Origin: Streptomyces sp. NBC_00708
Lineage (GTDB): Bacteria; Actinomycetota; Actinomycetes; Streptomycetales; Streptomycetaceae
Assembly (NCBI GenBank): GCA_036226585.1
Contig: CP108997.1
Span: 3,472,001 to 3,536,000 of the forward strand
Direction of reading: 5' to 3'
Length of the DNA: 64,000 bases
The notes beneath the pieces were generated by a model. The model saw only the letters and a list, made by a program, of their open reading frames with translations, did no database searches and was not told where the DNA came from. The position numbers and the translations under genes are program-made. Positions 53,835-64,000 of this stretch are shown piece after piece; positions within the stretch are counted from its first letter, which is position 1; each line of letters begins with the position of its first letter.

Positions 53835-55166
53835 TCACAGCCTCGCCCGCCGTCGCCGGCCTCTCCCGCTCCGCACGGGCACCGAAGCTCCGGCTTCGGC
53901 GCCGAGCCCCGTGCGGTCCGCGGAGACGACCAGTGCCGCGAGCGCGGTCGTCACCGGCACGGAGGCGACCAGCCCGATCGAGCCGACGAGGGTGCGCACG
54001 ATCTCCTCCGCCACCAGCTCGCTGTTGGCGACCGTGCCCACACCGCTCTGCGCGACCGAGAACAGCAGCAGGAGCGGAAGCGCGGCGCCCGCATAGGCGA
54101 GCACCAGGGTGTTGACGACCGAGGCGATGTGATCGCGTCCGATTCTGATCCCTGCCCGGTAGAGCTGCCTCGCACTCATGGTGGGGTTCGCCTGGCGCAG
54201 CTCCCAGACCGCCGAGGTCTGGGTGACGGTCACGTCGTCGAGCACCCCCAGGGAGCCGATGATGACGCCGGCCAGCAGCAGGCCGCTCATGTCGATGTGC
54301 GGATACAGGCCGTGGATGAGGCCGGTGTTGTCGTCGGTGTTCCCGCTCAGGCTCGCCCAGCCGATGAAGAGCGAGCCGAGCAGCCCGATCAGGAGCAGTG
54401 AGATCAGGGTGCCGATGACGGCGACGGAGGTGCGGGCGGTCAGTCCGTGGCAGATGTAGAGCGCGATCAGCATGATCGCGCCGGCGCCGACGACCGCCAC
54501 CAGTAGCGGGTTCGACCCCTGGAGGATGGCCGGGAGGATGAACAGGGTCAGCACGGCGAACGACAGGGCGAGCGCCACCAGGGCCATGACCCCGCGCATC
54601 CTGCCCACGAGCACCACCGCGAGGGCGAAGATCCCGGCCAGCAGCACCAGCGGGAACTTCCGGTTCACGTCCGTCACGGAGTACTGGAGGTCGTGGGGCG
54701 CGTCGGGGGCGTACGCCACCACCACCTCCTGACCCTGCCGTAGTTGCCGGGGCGCGTCCGGCTGGACCACCTCGACGAACCGGCGCCCCTCGTCGGGGCC
54801 GCTGGCGACCTCGACAGTGGCCTTCGAGCAGAGGCCCTGGCCGGCTGCCGGCTGCCCCTTCGGCGGGGTGGCGGCGCCGTCGACGGGGAGTTGGGCGGCG
54901 TTCACGTCCTTGCAGTCGACCTTGACGACACTCACCACCTTTCCCTGCTGGGTCTGCCGGTCGAAGCCGACGCCGGTCCGTTCGTGCCCCGGCGCACCAC
55001 CCGGCCAGAGTGCGACGAGTCCGACGAACACGGCGGCTGCGAAGGGGATCAGCACGGCGGCGATCACCTTGCGCAGATGGGCGGAGACGGGTGCGGCCGG
55101 GCCATGGCTGTGCGCGTGGGTGTGCTGATGGCCCTGCGGTTCTGGGTCGCGAAGAGGGGGCGTCAC
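53835..55166 (-). CDS. YibE/F-family membrane protein
   Basis: This is a 443-residue membrane protein. A His-rich cytoplasmic N-terminus (HQHTHAHSHGP) precedes the first helix (about 30-50). An extracytoplasmic domain with cysteines (VDCKDV, GLCSKA) runs to about 170, then seven or more helices with GRMRGVMALVALALSFAVLT and GVLDDVTVTQTSAVWELRQA, diagnostic of YibE/F. GTG 55166 is the chosen start, with no strong ribosome site. It diverges from thiC. The family's role is unknown; the His-rich tail may bind metal. Confidence 0.85.
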   Translation of the reverse strand: MTPPLRDPEPQGHQHTHAHSHGPAAPVSAHLRKVIAAVLIPFAAAVFVGLVALWPGGAPGHERTGVGFDRQTQQGKVVSVVKVDCKDVNAAQLPVDGAATPPKGQPAAGQGLCSKATVEVASGPDEGRRFVEVVQPDAPRQLRQGQEVVVAYAPDAPHDLQYSVTDVNRKFPLVLLAGIFALAVVLVGRMRGVMALVALALSFAVLTLFILPAILQGSNPLLVAVVGAGAIMLIALYICHGLTARTSVAVIGTLISLLLIGLLGSLFIGWASLSGNTDDNTGLIHGLYPHIDMSGLLLAGVIIGSLGVLDDVTVTQTSAVWELRQANPTMSARQLYRAGIRIGRDHIASVVNTLVLAYAGAALPLLLLFSVAQSGVGTVANSELVAEEIVRTLVGSIGLVASVPVTTALAALVVSADRTGLGAEAGASVPVRSGRGRRRRARL

Positions 55167-55246
55167 CGGCCGATCATCGCAAGAAGGACGGGGCCCTCTG
55201 TTCAGCCCGCCCGTCCGGGGGCTAGCGTGGTGGCACCTTTGCACAC

Positions 55247-57156
<1,910 letters not shown>

Positions 57157-57310
57157 CCCGATGCGGAACTGATCGCGTACGGCTCCGGTGCCCGCCGCCG
57201 GGGCCGTACGGTCCGCTGCGCGCCCCGGGATGGGGGCGCAGCGGTACGAAGGGTGTAACGGAAGAGGCAAGACCGCCTGCCGCGTGATCAACTTCCCTAG
57301 TTTCCTGGGC

Positions 57311-58402
57311 ATGGGACGAAACGAAGTGATCAGCGGAGTTGTCGGTGCGGTACTCGGGGCGTTGGCCGCACAGCCTTTGAGGAATGCCTGGTCCGGACTG
57401 TGTGAGCGCCGGGCCGGCGGGGAAGACGAAGGCGGTTCACAGGCTGATTCCTGCTCTGTGTGGAGCACCTTCTCGCTGGGCCCCCTTCGTACCGACGCGC
57501 TGATCGTCGAGGGGGACGGCGAGCGAGCGATACCCGCCGGCAACGTCCGCATCGAGGTGCTCGACGAGGAGACGGAGCTGCCCGGGGAAATGGCCGGGTG
57601 GCGCGACGAGATCGAGAAGGAGAGCGCAGGGGCGCGGGACGACGGCCGTACTCCCCCGTGGAACGGCCCCCGGTACGCCGTCGAGTCGCTCGATGTCTCA
57701 CGTGCCGCGTCCGACGAGCGGCCCGAGGTGAGGCTGCGGCTGCGCCCGACGGACTACTACACGTTTCTCGCGGCTCAGCAGCTCGACCGGGCCTTCGCCG
57801 ACGGTACGAGCCCGCGATCCCGCTACCTCGACCCGGACGACGTCCTGCGCGCGCCCGCGTTCCTGCAGTGCAGCTTCGGCGTGAACGTCGCGGTGGTGAC
57901 CGCCGACGATTCGCTGCTCGTGACCCGGCGCAGCGGCCGGGTCCGCATGGCGCCGGGCCTCTGGAATTCCTCCGTCAACGAGGGCCTGGCCCGGCACATC
58001 GACTCCGAGGGCGGGAACACTCCTGATCTCTTCGCGGTTGCCCGGCGCGGCATGCGGGAAGAGCTGTCCGTCGAGCCCGAGGACTACACGCTCGAACTGC
58101 TCGCCTTCGTCCTCGACGTCGGCAGGCGCCAGTGGGGCGTCCACTTCTGTGCCCGGCTGCGGGACCTGACGGGCGCGGATCTGCGGGCGCGCATGAGCAG
58201 AGGGGTCGCGGACCGGTGGGAGGCCGGGAGGATCGACTACGTGCCGTTCCGTCCGGTGCCCGTGATCAGGTACCTGCTGGATCCCGAACGGGTCGGGCAC
58301 TGGGCGCCGGTCGCGCCGTCGCTCTTCCACCTCGCCCTGGTCCGGGCGCATGGCCGGGCGCCGGTCGAGCGAGCGGTGGCCCAGGTCGTACGGAGCCTCT
58401 GA
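57311..58402 (+). CDS. Membrane-anchored protein with degenerate NUDIX-like domain
   Basis: This is a 363-residue protein. A short hydrophobic N-terminus (GVVGAVLGALAAQPLRNA) could anchor it. The C-terminal half (about 190-330) has a NUDIX-like fold: VAVVTADDSLLVTRRSGRVR, then RRGMREELSVEP, where the box R-E-x2-E-E-x-G is only partly kept. WGVHFCARLRDLTGAD continues the fold. ATG 57311 is the likely start, with weak upstream signals. Enzyme activity is doubtful. The gene lies between thiC and a convergent membrane protein. Confidence 0.7.
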   Translation: MGRNEVISGVVGAVLGALAAQPLRNAWSGLCERRAGGEDEGGSQADSCSVWSTFSLGPLRTDALIVEGDGERAIPAGNVRIEVLDEETELPGEMAGWRDEIEKESAGARDDGRTPPWNGPRYAVESLDVSRAASDERPEVRLRLRPTDYYTFLAAQQLDRAFADGTSPRSRYLDPDDVLRAPAFLQCSFGVNVAVVTADDSLLVTRRSGRVRMAPGLWNSSVNEGLARHIDSEGGNTPDLFAVARRGMREELSVEPEDYTLELLAFVLDVGRRQWGVHFCARLRDLTGADLRARMSRGVADRWEAGRIDYVPFRPVPVIRYLLDPERVGHWAPVAPSLFHLALVRAHGRAPVERAVAQVVRSL

Positions 58403-58435
58403 CGCCCGCGGGCCCGGCTCGCGGCCCCGCTCCGG

Positions 58436-59236
58436 TCAGTCCAGTTCGTGCTCGGGGCCGCCGAAGTCGGGGCTCGTGAAGTCCGGGCTGCTGTACCTGG
58501 GGCGCGGCGCGGCGGCAGGGCCCTCGTCCGGGCCCGCGAAGTCGGGCCTGCTGTAGCCGATCTTCGGGAGGCGGCCCGCCGGGCGGTGCGGGGCGGGGAT
58601 CGCGGGGCCGGCGGGCTCGGTGAGCGCGTCGCGGAGAAAGGGCACGATGCCACGCTCCAGCAGCGCCTGCCGCCAGGCCTCCTTGGCGCGGGCGACGTCG
58701 TCGGGCAGTTCCTCGTCGGCCTCCCGGGCCGCCAGGGACGTGGAACCGTTGCGCAGGGCGGTGATGAGCAGCCCCACGGCCGCGACGAAGATGGCGGCTG
58801 CGGTGGCGGCGGCGAAGAACCAGCCGGCGCCGACCATGGTCCTGGCGAACGCGGGTGGCGGCTCCAGCAGCTTCAGGAGGTAGCCGACCAGCAGGAAGAT
58901 GGCCGCCGCCGTGCCCGCCAGCATCGGTGCCAGGACGGTGACGACCGCTCCTATGCCGGCACCCGACTGGCCGAAGCCGTCGTCCGTCGCGTCGCGGTCG
59001 GGGTCGGCGCGCAGGTCGTCACGGGCCTTCACGTACTGCTCGTACTCGACGGCGGCCGTGGCCGTGATCAGGGCGACGGCCGCCAGTGCCATGGTGCGCA
59101 GCTGGACGGCGTTGAGGCGTTCGCCGACGGCGGCCAGTTCCGGTCGTTCATGAGCGTGGCGCAGTGCGTCGTCGAGGAGCCGTTCGTACTCGGGCCGGTC
59201 CTCGGTCAGCAGGTGCGGAGCGCTGTTCATGTGCAT
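58436..59236 (-). CDS. Membrane protein of unknown function
   Basis: This is a 266-residue protein. An acidic N-terminus (RPEYERLLDDALRHAHERPEL) precedes three predicted membrane segments: MALAAVALITATAAV, AAAIFLLVGYLLKLL and FFAAATAAAIFVAAVGLLI. The C-terminus is Pro/Ser/Asp-rich with repeats of SRPDF and SSPDF type. ATG 59236 or 59230 starts it. It belongs to no family I recognise. It is convergent with the NUDIX-like gene. Confidence 0.65.
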   Translation of the reverse strand: MHMNSAPHLLTEDRPEYERLLDDALRHAHERPELAAVGERLNAVQLRTMALAAVALITATAAVEYEQYVKARDDLRADPDRDATDDGFGQSGAGIGAVVTVLAPMLAGTAAAIFLLVGYLLKLLEPPPAFARTMVGAGWFFAAATAAAIFVAAVGLLITALRNGSTSLAAREADEELPDDVARAKEAWRQALLERGIVPFLRDALTEPAGPAIPAPHRPAGRLPKIGYSRPDFAGPDEGPAAAPRPRYSSPDFTSPDFGGPEHELD

Positions 59237-59417
59237 CCCCCGATGCTCCGTCGGGCCTGTATGCCCGCTCGGTCCGGGCAGTTGGGCGGAAACGGAGGAG
59301 AGCCTGCTACTGATACGCCGATGGTAGAGCGCGCACAGCACGGGGTGACAGAGGGTTTCCGGAAATAGGCCCAGTGCCCGGCGTGGTCAGGACAGGATGC
59401 GTCTTCCCCGCTGAACG

Positions 59418-60461
59418 TCAGTCATGCAGCGGCAGTTGGACGACCAGTAGCTTTCCGGCCATGGTCACCCCGCCGTCCATGGCGATGGCGAGCCCGTCCG
59501 CGTACACATGGGGACCGTCGACCTGGGGACCCGCGCCGTCCTCGCCGTCCTCCGATCCGACCTCGCCCGTCAGGTACGGAATGGGGCTGTGACCATGGAC
59601 GACGCGTCGGCCGCCGTAGGCCGCCATCAGCTCCTGGACGGCCTCGGCGCCCGAGTCGTCACGGAAGGCGAACCGCTTGGTGAGCTTGCGGAACAGGTCC
59701 CAGCACTCGTCGGCGTCGTTGCGCGTGAGAATGGCGTGCACCGTGTCATTGACGTCCTCGATGGTGGAGCCGTAGTCGAGGTACGCCGTCGTGTCCGAGT
59801 GCATCAGGAGGTGCTCGTCCTCCTCGACGACCGCGTCGAGCCGGGACATCCACTGGAGGTGGACGTCCTGGAGGCGCTCCATGTCCGTCTTCTGGCCGCC
59901 GTTGAGCAGCCAGGCGGCCTGGAAGGTGGCGGTGCCCGCGCCGGAGTTCACGGGGGTGTCCCCGAACCGCTTGGCGCCGATGAGCAGCAGCTCGTGGTTG
60001 CCCATCAGGGCCTTGCAGTAGCCGCCCGCGGCCGCGGCCTCGGCGGAGAGGCGCATGACCAGGTCGATGACGCCGATGCCGTCGGGGCCCCGGTCGGTGA
60101 AGTCGCCGAGGAACCAGAGGCGCGCGTTGCCGGCGGCCCAGCGGCCCTCGGCGTCGATCAGGCCCTGCTCGGCGAGCGCGGCGAGCAGCTCGTCCAGGTA
60201 GCCGTGGACGTCGCCGACCACGTACAGGGGGCCGAGCCCCGGGTTGGCTGCGGGGCGCGGTTCGGGCACGGGCTGCACCTGGGCGGGTTTGTCGACGCTG
60301 ATGACGGGAAGGTCGCGCGCCGTCGGGGTGTACCCCTCCGGGAAAGCGCTTCCGGGTTGCGGCGAGGCGGGCGGCGCAGGGGACTGCGCATAGGGCGGTA
60401 CGCGGAAGTCGCGCAACGTCGCCGTCCGCACCACGGGTTCCTGACCGGCCCCCTGTGTCAT
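59418..60461 (-). CDS. PPP-family metallophosphatase
   Basis: This is a 347-residue phosphatase of the serine/threonine or diadenosine-tetraphosphatase (PPP) type. A Pro-rich N-terminus of about 80 residues precedes the catalytic signatures GDVHG, GDFTDRGPD and GNHE (about residues 84, 118 and 160), which bind two metals, and a later VHGHSPIPY. ATG 60461 follows GGAGGGGTCG. It could dephosphorylate proteins or nucleotides; no partner gene is adjacent. Confidence 0.88.
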   Translation of the reverse strand: MTQGAGQEPVVRTATLRDFRVPPYAQSPAPPASPQPGSAFPEGYTPTARDLPVISVDKPAQVQPVPEPRPAANPGLGPLYVVGDVHGYLDELLAALAEQGLIDAEGRWAAGNARLWFLGDFTDRGPDGIGVIDLVMRLSAEAAAAGGYCKALMGNHELLLIGAKRFGDTPVNSGAGTATFQAAWLLNGGQKTDMERLQDVHLQWMSRLDAVVEEDEHLLMHSDTTAYLDYGSTIEDVNDTVHAILTRNDADECWDLFRKLTKRFAFRDDSGAEAVQELMAAYGGRRVVHGHSPIPYLTGEVGSEDGEDGAGPQVDGPHVYADGLAIAMDGGVTMAGKLLVVQLPLHD

Positions 60462-60636
60462 CGACCCCTCCACACCACCGTCGCGCCGCCGTACACCTGA
60501 CGGGCCCTGCTGGTCGGGTTGGTCCGCGGTGTCGTGCGCCCATCATAGGAATGCGGATCGTGCTCTGGGACGCACCAGGGGTGGTGAATCCTTCCGCATG
60601 CCAGGTTCATCGGTCGATTGGTCCCAATTGGGCTGA

Positions 60637-61749
60637 TCAATCCCCTGCCGGGGAACGCGGCGCACTGACCGTGGTGCGGGGCGGACGGCGTTGCGAGGAC
60701 GTCCGGACGATGAGCTCCGTCGGTATCACCCGCTCCACCGGACCGTCCTGGTCGACGCCCTCGATGGCGTCGATGAGGAGCTGGACGACGGCCGTGCCGA
60801 TCCGCCGGGGCTTCAGCGAGAGCGTCGTGATGGGCGGCTCGGTCGTCGCGTAGACCGTGGACTCGCTGCAGCAGACCAGCAGCAGGTCCTCGGGGACGCG
60901 CAGACCGTAGCGGCGGGCCGCGGCCAGCAGGTCCGTGCCGTTGGGGTCGAAGAGCCCGTAGACGGCGTCCGGGCGGTCCGGACGGGCCAGCAGCCGGTCC
61001 GCGGCCACCGCGCCCGCGCAAGGGTCGTGCGCGGGATAGGACTCGTAGACCGGGTCCTGCCCCACGCGCTCGCACCAGTGCAGGTAGGCGGTGGTGGAGA
61101 GCCGGGTGTACGTGTCGGTGGTGGTGCCGGTGAGCAGCCCGATGCGGCGGGCCCCGGCGGCGGCGAGATGGTCGAGGAGGTCGAGTACGGCGGCCCGGTG
61201 GTCGTTGTCCACCCAGGCGGTGACCGGCAGCGACCCGGCGGGGCGGCCGTCGGAGACCACGGGCAGCCCCTGGCGGACCAGCTCGGTGACGACCGGGTCC
61301 TGGTCGGAGGGGTCGATGACGACGGTGCCGTCGAGTGCCACGTTCGACCAGACATCGTGGCGTGAGGTGGCCGGGAGGATGACCAGCGCGTAGCCGCGGG
61401 CCAGGGCCGCGGAGGTGGCGGCTCTCGCCATCTCCGCGAAGTACGCGAACTCGGTGAAGGTGAAAGGTTCATCCCCGTATGTCGTCACGGTCAGGCCGAT
61501 GAGGCCGGACTTGCCGGTACGGAGCGTTCGGGCCGCGGCGGAAGGGCGATAGCCCAGGCGCTCTGCGACCTCGCGGACATGGCGGCGGGTGGCGTCCGGG
61601 AGCCTGCCCTTGCCGTTGAGCGCGTCGGAGACGGTCGTGATGGAGACGCCGGCGGCGGCGGCCACATCCCGGATTCCGGCACGTCCCTGCCTGCCGCCGC
61701 GCCGGGGGGTCTCCGTCCGGCTCACCTGGTGCTTCCCTGCTGCTGTCAT
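60637..61749 (-). CDS. LacI-family transcriptional regulator
   Basis: This is a 370-residue LacI/GalR repressor starting at ATG 61749. The N-terminal helix-turn-helix is IRDVAAAAGVSITTVSDALN and the hinge is YRPSAAARTLRTGKSGLIGL, with the consensus hinge residues. The periplasmic-binding-like effector domain covers the rest. No sugar transporter or enzyme gene adjoins it, so its target is unknown. A 15-bp inverted repeat at 61833-61847 upstream may be its operator. Confidence 0.88.
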   Translation of the reverse strand: MTAAGKHQVSRTETPRRGGRQGRAGIRDVAAAAGVSITTVSDALNGKGRLPDATRRHVREVAERLGYRPSAAARTLRTGKSGLIGLTVTTYGDEPFTFTEFAYFAEMARAATSAALARGYALVILPATSRHDVWSNVALDGTVVIDPSDQDPVVTELVRQGLPVVSDGRPAGSLPVTAWVDNDHRAAVLDLLDHLAAAGARRIGLLTGTTTDTYTRLSTTAYLHWCERVGQDPVYESYPAHDPCAGAVAADRLLARPDRPDAVYGLFDPNGTDLLAAARRYGLRVPEDLLLVCCSESTVYATTEPPITTLSLKPRRIGTAVVQLLIDAIEGVDQDGPVERVIPTELIVRTSSQRRPPRTTVSAPRSPAGD

Positions 61750-62120
61750 GGCGAGCCGATAGTAGGGCTCGGGCGGGCAGTTGGCCTGGTCGCATATGCA
61801 GGCGTTGACAGGCACGTTTCTGCAAGGTCATCAGGCATCAAATGCCTTACTAATCAAGGGGGTTGGTGGGGTCTACCGTCATGTGTCATGCATCCGACCG
61901 GATGGGCCTGGCGACGGGGCGAGGTCTCGAAGAGGTCTCAACTCACCTCTTCGAGGGACGCGCGCCACGGAGTGAGCCACCGGCGCGCGCCACGGCCGGG
62001 CGCGCTCCCCCTCATTCCGGGGTCCACCGGACGAATCCGCTGTCCACCCGTTCGCAGCGGCGCCCAATCCTCATAAGGTGAGCAGTATTGATGTGTACGG
62101 ACGGTCGAGGAGGACCTGCG
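61750..62120. promoter_or_regulatory. Divergent lacI-type/hisC control region
   Basis: This 371-bp gap has no gene. A palindrome AGGCAT-CAA-ATGCCT lies at 61833-61847, about 85 bp upstream of the LacI gene start, and could be an autoregulatory operator. The rest upstream of hisC is GC-rich without clear features. Confidence 0.45.
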
Positions 62121-63200
62121 GTGAGCGAGACGAGCCCCAAGCTGCGTGCCGAGCTGGACGGCGTTCCCGCCTATGTGCCGGGCAAACCGGCGTCGGCGGA
62201 CGGACCGGCCGCGTTCAAGCTGTCCTCCAATGAGAACCCGTATCCGCCGCTGCCGGGAGTGATGGAGACCGCCCTCGCCTCGGCGGCGCACTTCAACCGC
62301 TACCCGGACATGGCGTGCACGGGTCTGATGAACGAGCTGTCCGACCGTTTCGGTGTGCCCGTCTCGCACCTGGCTACCGGTACGGGCTCGGTCGGTGTGG
62401 CCCAGCAGCTGCTGCAGGCCACCTCGGGCCCGGGTGACGAGGTGATCTACGCCTGGCGCTCCTTCGAGGCGTACCCGATCATCACGCAGGTCAGCGGCGC
62501 GACCTCGGTGAAGGTGCCGCTGACCGACGGTGAGGTGCACGACCTGGATGCGATGGCGGACGCGATCACCGACCGGACGCGGCTGATCTTCGTCTGCAAC
62601 CCGAACAACCCGACCGGCACCGTCGTGCGCCGGGCCGAGCTGGAACGGTTCCTCGACCGGGTGCCGAGCGATGTGCTCGTGGTGCTGGACGAGGCGTACA
62701 AGGAATTCATCCGCGATGTCGAGGTCCCCGACGGCATCGAGATCTACCGGGACCGCCCCAATGTGGCGGTGCTGCGGACGTTCTCCAAGGCGTACGGCCT
62801 GGCGGGGCTGCGGGTCGGCTTCGCGGTGGCCCATGAGCCGGTGGCGGCGGCGCTGCGCAAGACGGCGGTGCCGTTCGGTGTCAGCCAGCTCGCCCAGGAT
62901 GCGGCGGTGGCCTCGCTGCGCGCCGAGGACGAGCTGCTCGGCCGGGTCGGCTCGCTGGTGTGCGAGCGGGACCGGGTGTACGCGACCCTGGCGCGTCAGG
63001 GCTGGACCGTGCCCGAGTCCCAGGCGAACTTCGTCTGGCTGCGGCTGGGGGACCGGACGCTGGACTTCGCGGCGGCCTGCGAGAAGGCCGGCGTGGTGGT
63101 CCGGCCGTTCGCGGGCGAGGGTGTGCGCGTCACGATCGGTGAGAACGAGGCGAACGACCTGTTCCTGAAGGTGACGGAGTCGTACCGCAGGGAGCTGTAG
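62121..63200 (+). CDS. hisC: Histidinol-phosphate/aromatic aminotransferase
   Basis: This is a class I/II PLP aminotransferase of 359 residues. It starts at GTG 62121 with GAGGAGG upstream ([20 protein letters not shown]). Motifs are [35 protein letters not shown] and the PLP-lysine segment [14 protein letters not shown]. The family covers histidinol-phosphate and phenylalanine aminotransferases (the Pat type lacks certain HisC residues). Because it is outside a his operon, an aromatic aminotransferase role is possible. It precedes cydA. Confidence 0.85.
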   Translation: MSETSPKLRAELDGVPAYVPGKPASADGPAAFKLSSNENPYPPLPGVMETALASAAHFNRYPDMACTGLMNELSDRFGVPVSHLATGTGSVGVAQQLLQATSGPGDEVIYAWRSFEAYPIITQVSGATSVKVPLTDGEVHDLDAMADAITDRTRLIFVCNPNNPTGTVVRRAELERFLDRVPSDVLVVLDEAYKEFIRDVEVPDGIEIYRDRPNVAVLRTFSKAYGLAGLRVGFAVAHEPVAAALRKTAVPFGVSQLAQDAAVASLRAEDELLGRVGSLVCERDRVYATLARQGWTVPESQANFVWLRLGDRTLDFAAACEKAGVVVRPFAGEGVRVTIGENEANDLFLKVTESYRREL

Positions 63201-63220
63201 CCGACGTCCCTTGGCAGCCG

Positions 63221-63250
63221 GGCCCCGTATCTCGCGAGAGGTACGGGGCC
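63221..63250 (+). terminator. Terminator of hisC
   Basis: A 9-bp stem (63221-63229 with 63242-63250) encloses a self-complementary inner TCTCGCGAGA. It lies 20 bp after the hisC stop, followed by TTTCGTG. Confidence 0.75.
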
Positions 63251-63337
63251 TTTCGTGTGCCCGGCGCGGAGCCTGCGTCTGACAGGGGACCCCCGGAGGA
63301 AGGTCTCGGAAGCATGTGCGCCATAATTGCTTGTGAA

Positions 63338-63353
63338 TGTGAACGCGTTCACA
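63338..63353. promoter_or_regulatory. Rex operator (ROP) upstream of cydA
   Basis: This is an exact TGTGAACGCGTTCACA, the perfect palindrome known as the Rex operator in S. coelicolor, where Rex represses cydABCD according to NADH/NAD+ ratio. It lies 85 bp upstream of the cydA GTG start. Confidence 0.93.
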
Positions 63354-63437
63354 AGCGTGTCCTGCTTCCTCCCGTGATCCATTGGATTTCACGGACAAAT
63401 CGCCGGCGTGACGGCGGTGACGTAAGGAGAAGACGAC

Positions 63438-64000
63438 GTGGAGCTAGCTCTGGCGCCGGAGACCCTGGCGCGATGGCAGTTCGGTACGACGACCGTCTAC
63501 CACTTCCTCTTCGTTCCTCTGACGATCTCTCTCGCGGCGCTCACCGCCGGCCTGCAGACCGCCTGGGTGCGGACGAACAAGGAGAAGTACCTCAGGGCCA
63601 CCAAGTTCTGGGGAAAGCTCTTCCTGATCAACATCGCGATGGGTGTCGTCACCGGCATCGTCCAGGAGTTCCAGTTCGGCATGAACTGGTCCGACTACTC
63701 GCGATTCGTCGGTGACATCTTCGGGGCCCCGCTCGCCTTCGAGGCCCTGATCGCGTTCTTCTTCGAATCCACCTTCATCGGCCTGTGGATCTTCGGCTGG
63801 GACAAGCTGCCGAAGAAGATCCACCTCGCCTGCATCTGGATGGTGTCCCTCGGCACCATCCTGTCCGCCTACTTCATCCTGGCGGCCAACTCCTGGATGC
63901 AGCACCCGGTCGGCTACCGCATCAACAAGGAACGCGGACGCGCCGAGCTCACCGACTTCTGGCACGTGCTCACGCAGAACACCGCGCTCACCCAGTTCTT
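63438..64000 (+). CDS. cydA: Cytochrome bd oxidase subunit I (C-terminus cut by window edge)
   Basis: CydA carries the hemes of the high-affinity bd-type quinol oxidase. The visible N-terminal 187 residues start at GTG 63438 (MELALAPETLARWQFGTTTV) after AAGGAGAAG. VYHFLFVPLTIS contains the conserved heme-b595 histidine. FESTFIGLWIFGW with the conserved glutamate follows, and LAANSWMQHPVGY later. It continues off the right edge; cydB is expected next. A Rex operator upstream implies redox control. Confidence 0.95.
   Translation, partial: MELALAPETLARWQFGTTTVYHFLFVPLTISLAALTAGLQTAWVRTNKEKYLRATKFWGKLFLINIAMGVVTGIVQEFQFGMNWSDYSRFVGDIFGAPLAFEALIAFFFESTFIGLWIFGWDKLPKKIHLACIWMVSLGTILSAYFILAANSWMQHPVGYRINKERGRAELTDFWHVLTQNTALTQF

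Overview
The window is the replication-origin region of a Streptomyces chromosome. The DNA is very GC-rich with strong third-position G/C bias and many GTG (a few TTG) starts. The order recF-gnd-dnaN-oriC-dnaA-rpmH-rnpA-yidD-yidC-jag-rsmG-parA-parB is the actinobacterial origin block. An SsgR/SsgA pair, a femX gene and nine GTTTCACGTGAAAC parS sites place it in Streptomyces. No tRNA, rRNA, CRISPR array, insertion sequence or prophage was seen.

Layout. 1-12 kb: recF (cut by the left edge), gnd and dnaN on the minus strand; oriC (2888-3748) with about 19 DnaA-box-like 9-mers; dnaA with a very long proline/glutamine-rich domain II; then the rightward rpmH-rnpA-yidD-yidC-jag operon, rsmG and parAB. 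12-25 kb: a leftward block (DUF6049 protein, murJ, pseudokinase, sigM, its zinc anti-sigma factor, trxB, trxA) syntenic with the Mycobacterium tuberculosis Rv3909-Rv3914 region. A secreted DUF2690 protein is inserted in it on the opposite strand. pcnA follows. 25-36 kb: a LppU-type protein, an MFS protein, a padR/inositol-phosphate synthase pair with a clear palindromic operator, a class A penicillin-binding protein, a GT87-type membrane protein, an alanine-racemase-fold protein and femX. 36-42 kb: rpsF-ssb-rpsR-rplI, a MATE exporter and dnaB, with a second DnaA-box cluster in the dnaB upstream region. 42-52 kb: a less conserved stretch of GNAT, beta-lactamase-fold, winged-helix, MarR/MFS, NUDIX, LysR, PLP-enzyme, holin-like and cupin genes. 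52-64 kb: ssgR-ssgA, a YibE/F membrane protein, a TPP riboswitch and thiC, a degenerate NUDIX protein, a PPP-type phosphatase, a LacI regulator, a HisC-type aminotransferase and the start of cydA behind a perfect Rex operator.

How it works together. DnaA, the sliding clamp, SSB and DnaB initiate and run replication; ParA/ParB act on the parS sites around the origin; SsgA/SsgR and the cell-wall genes (murJ, femX, class A PBP) link this to sporulation septation and wall growth. Several parS sites sit in gaps between convergent genes, where they are the core of long perfect palindromes or merge with terminator hairpins. Others lie inside coding sequence, where they are read as Val-Ser-Arg-Glu-Thr.

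The window is mostly ordinary core genome. The observations most worth following are the parS/terminator fusions, the DnaA-box cluster at dnaB, the alanine-racemase-like protein that lacks the usual catalytic tyrosine motif, the MurJ-pseudokinase split and the inserted DUF2690 gene. Start sites and motif positions were read by eye, and no similarity search was possible.
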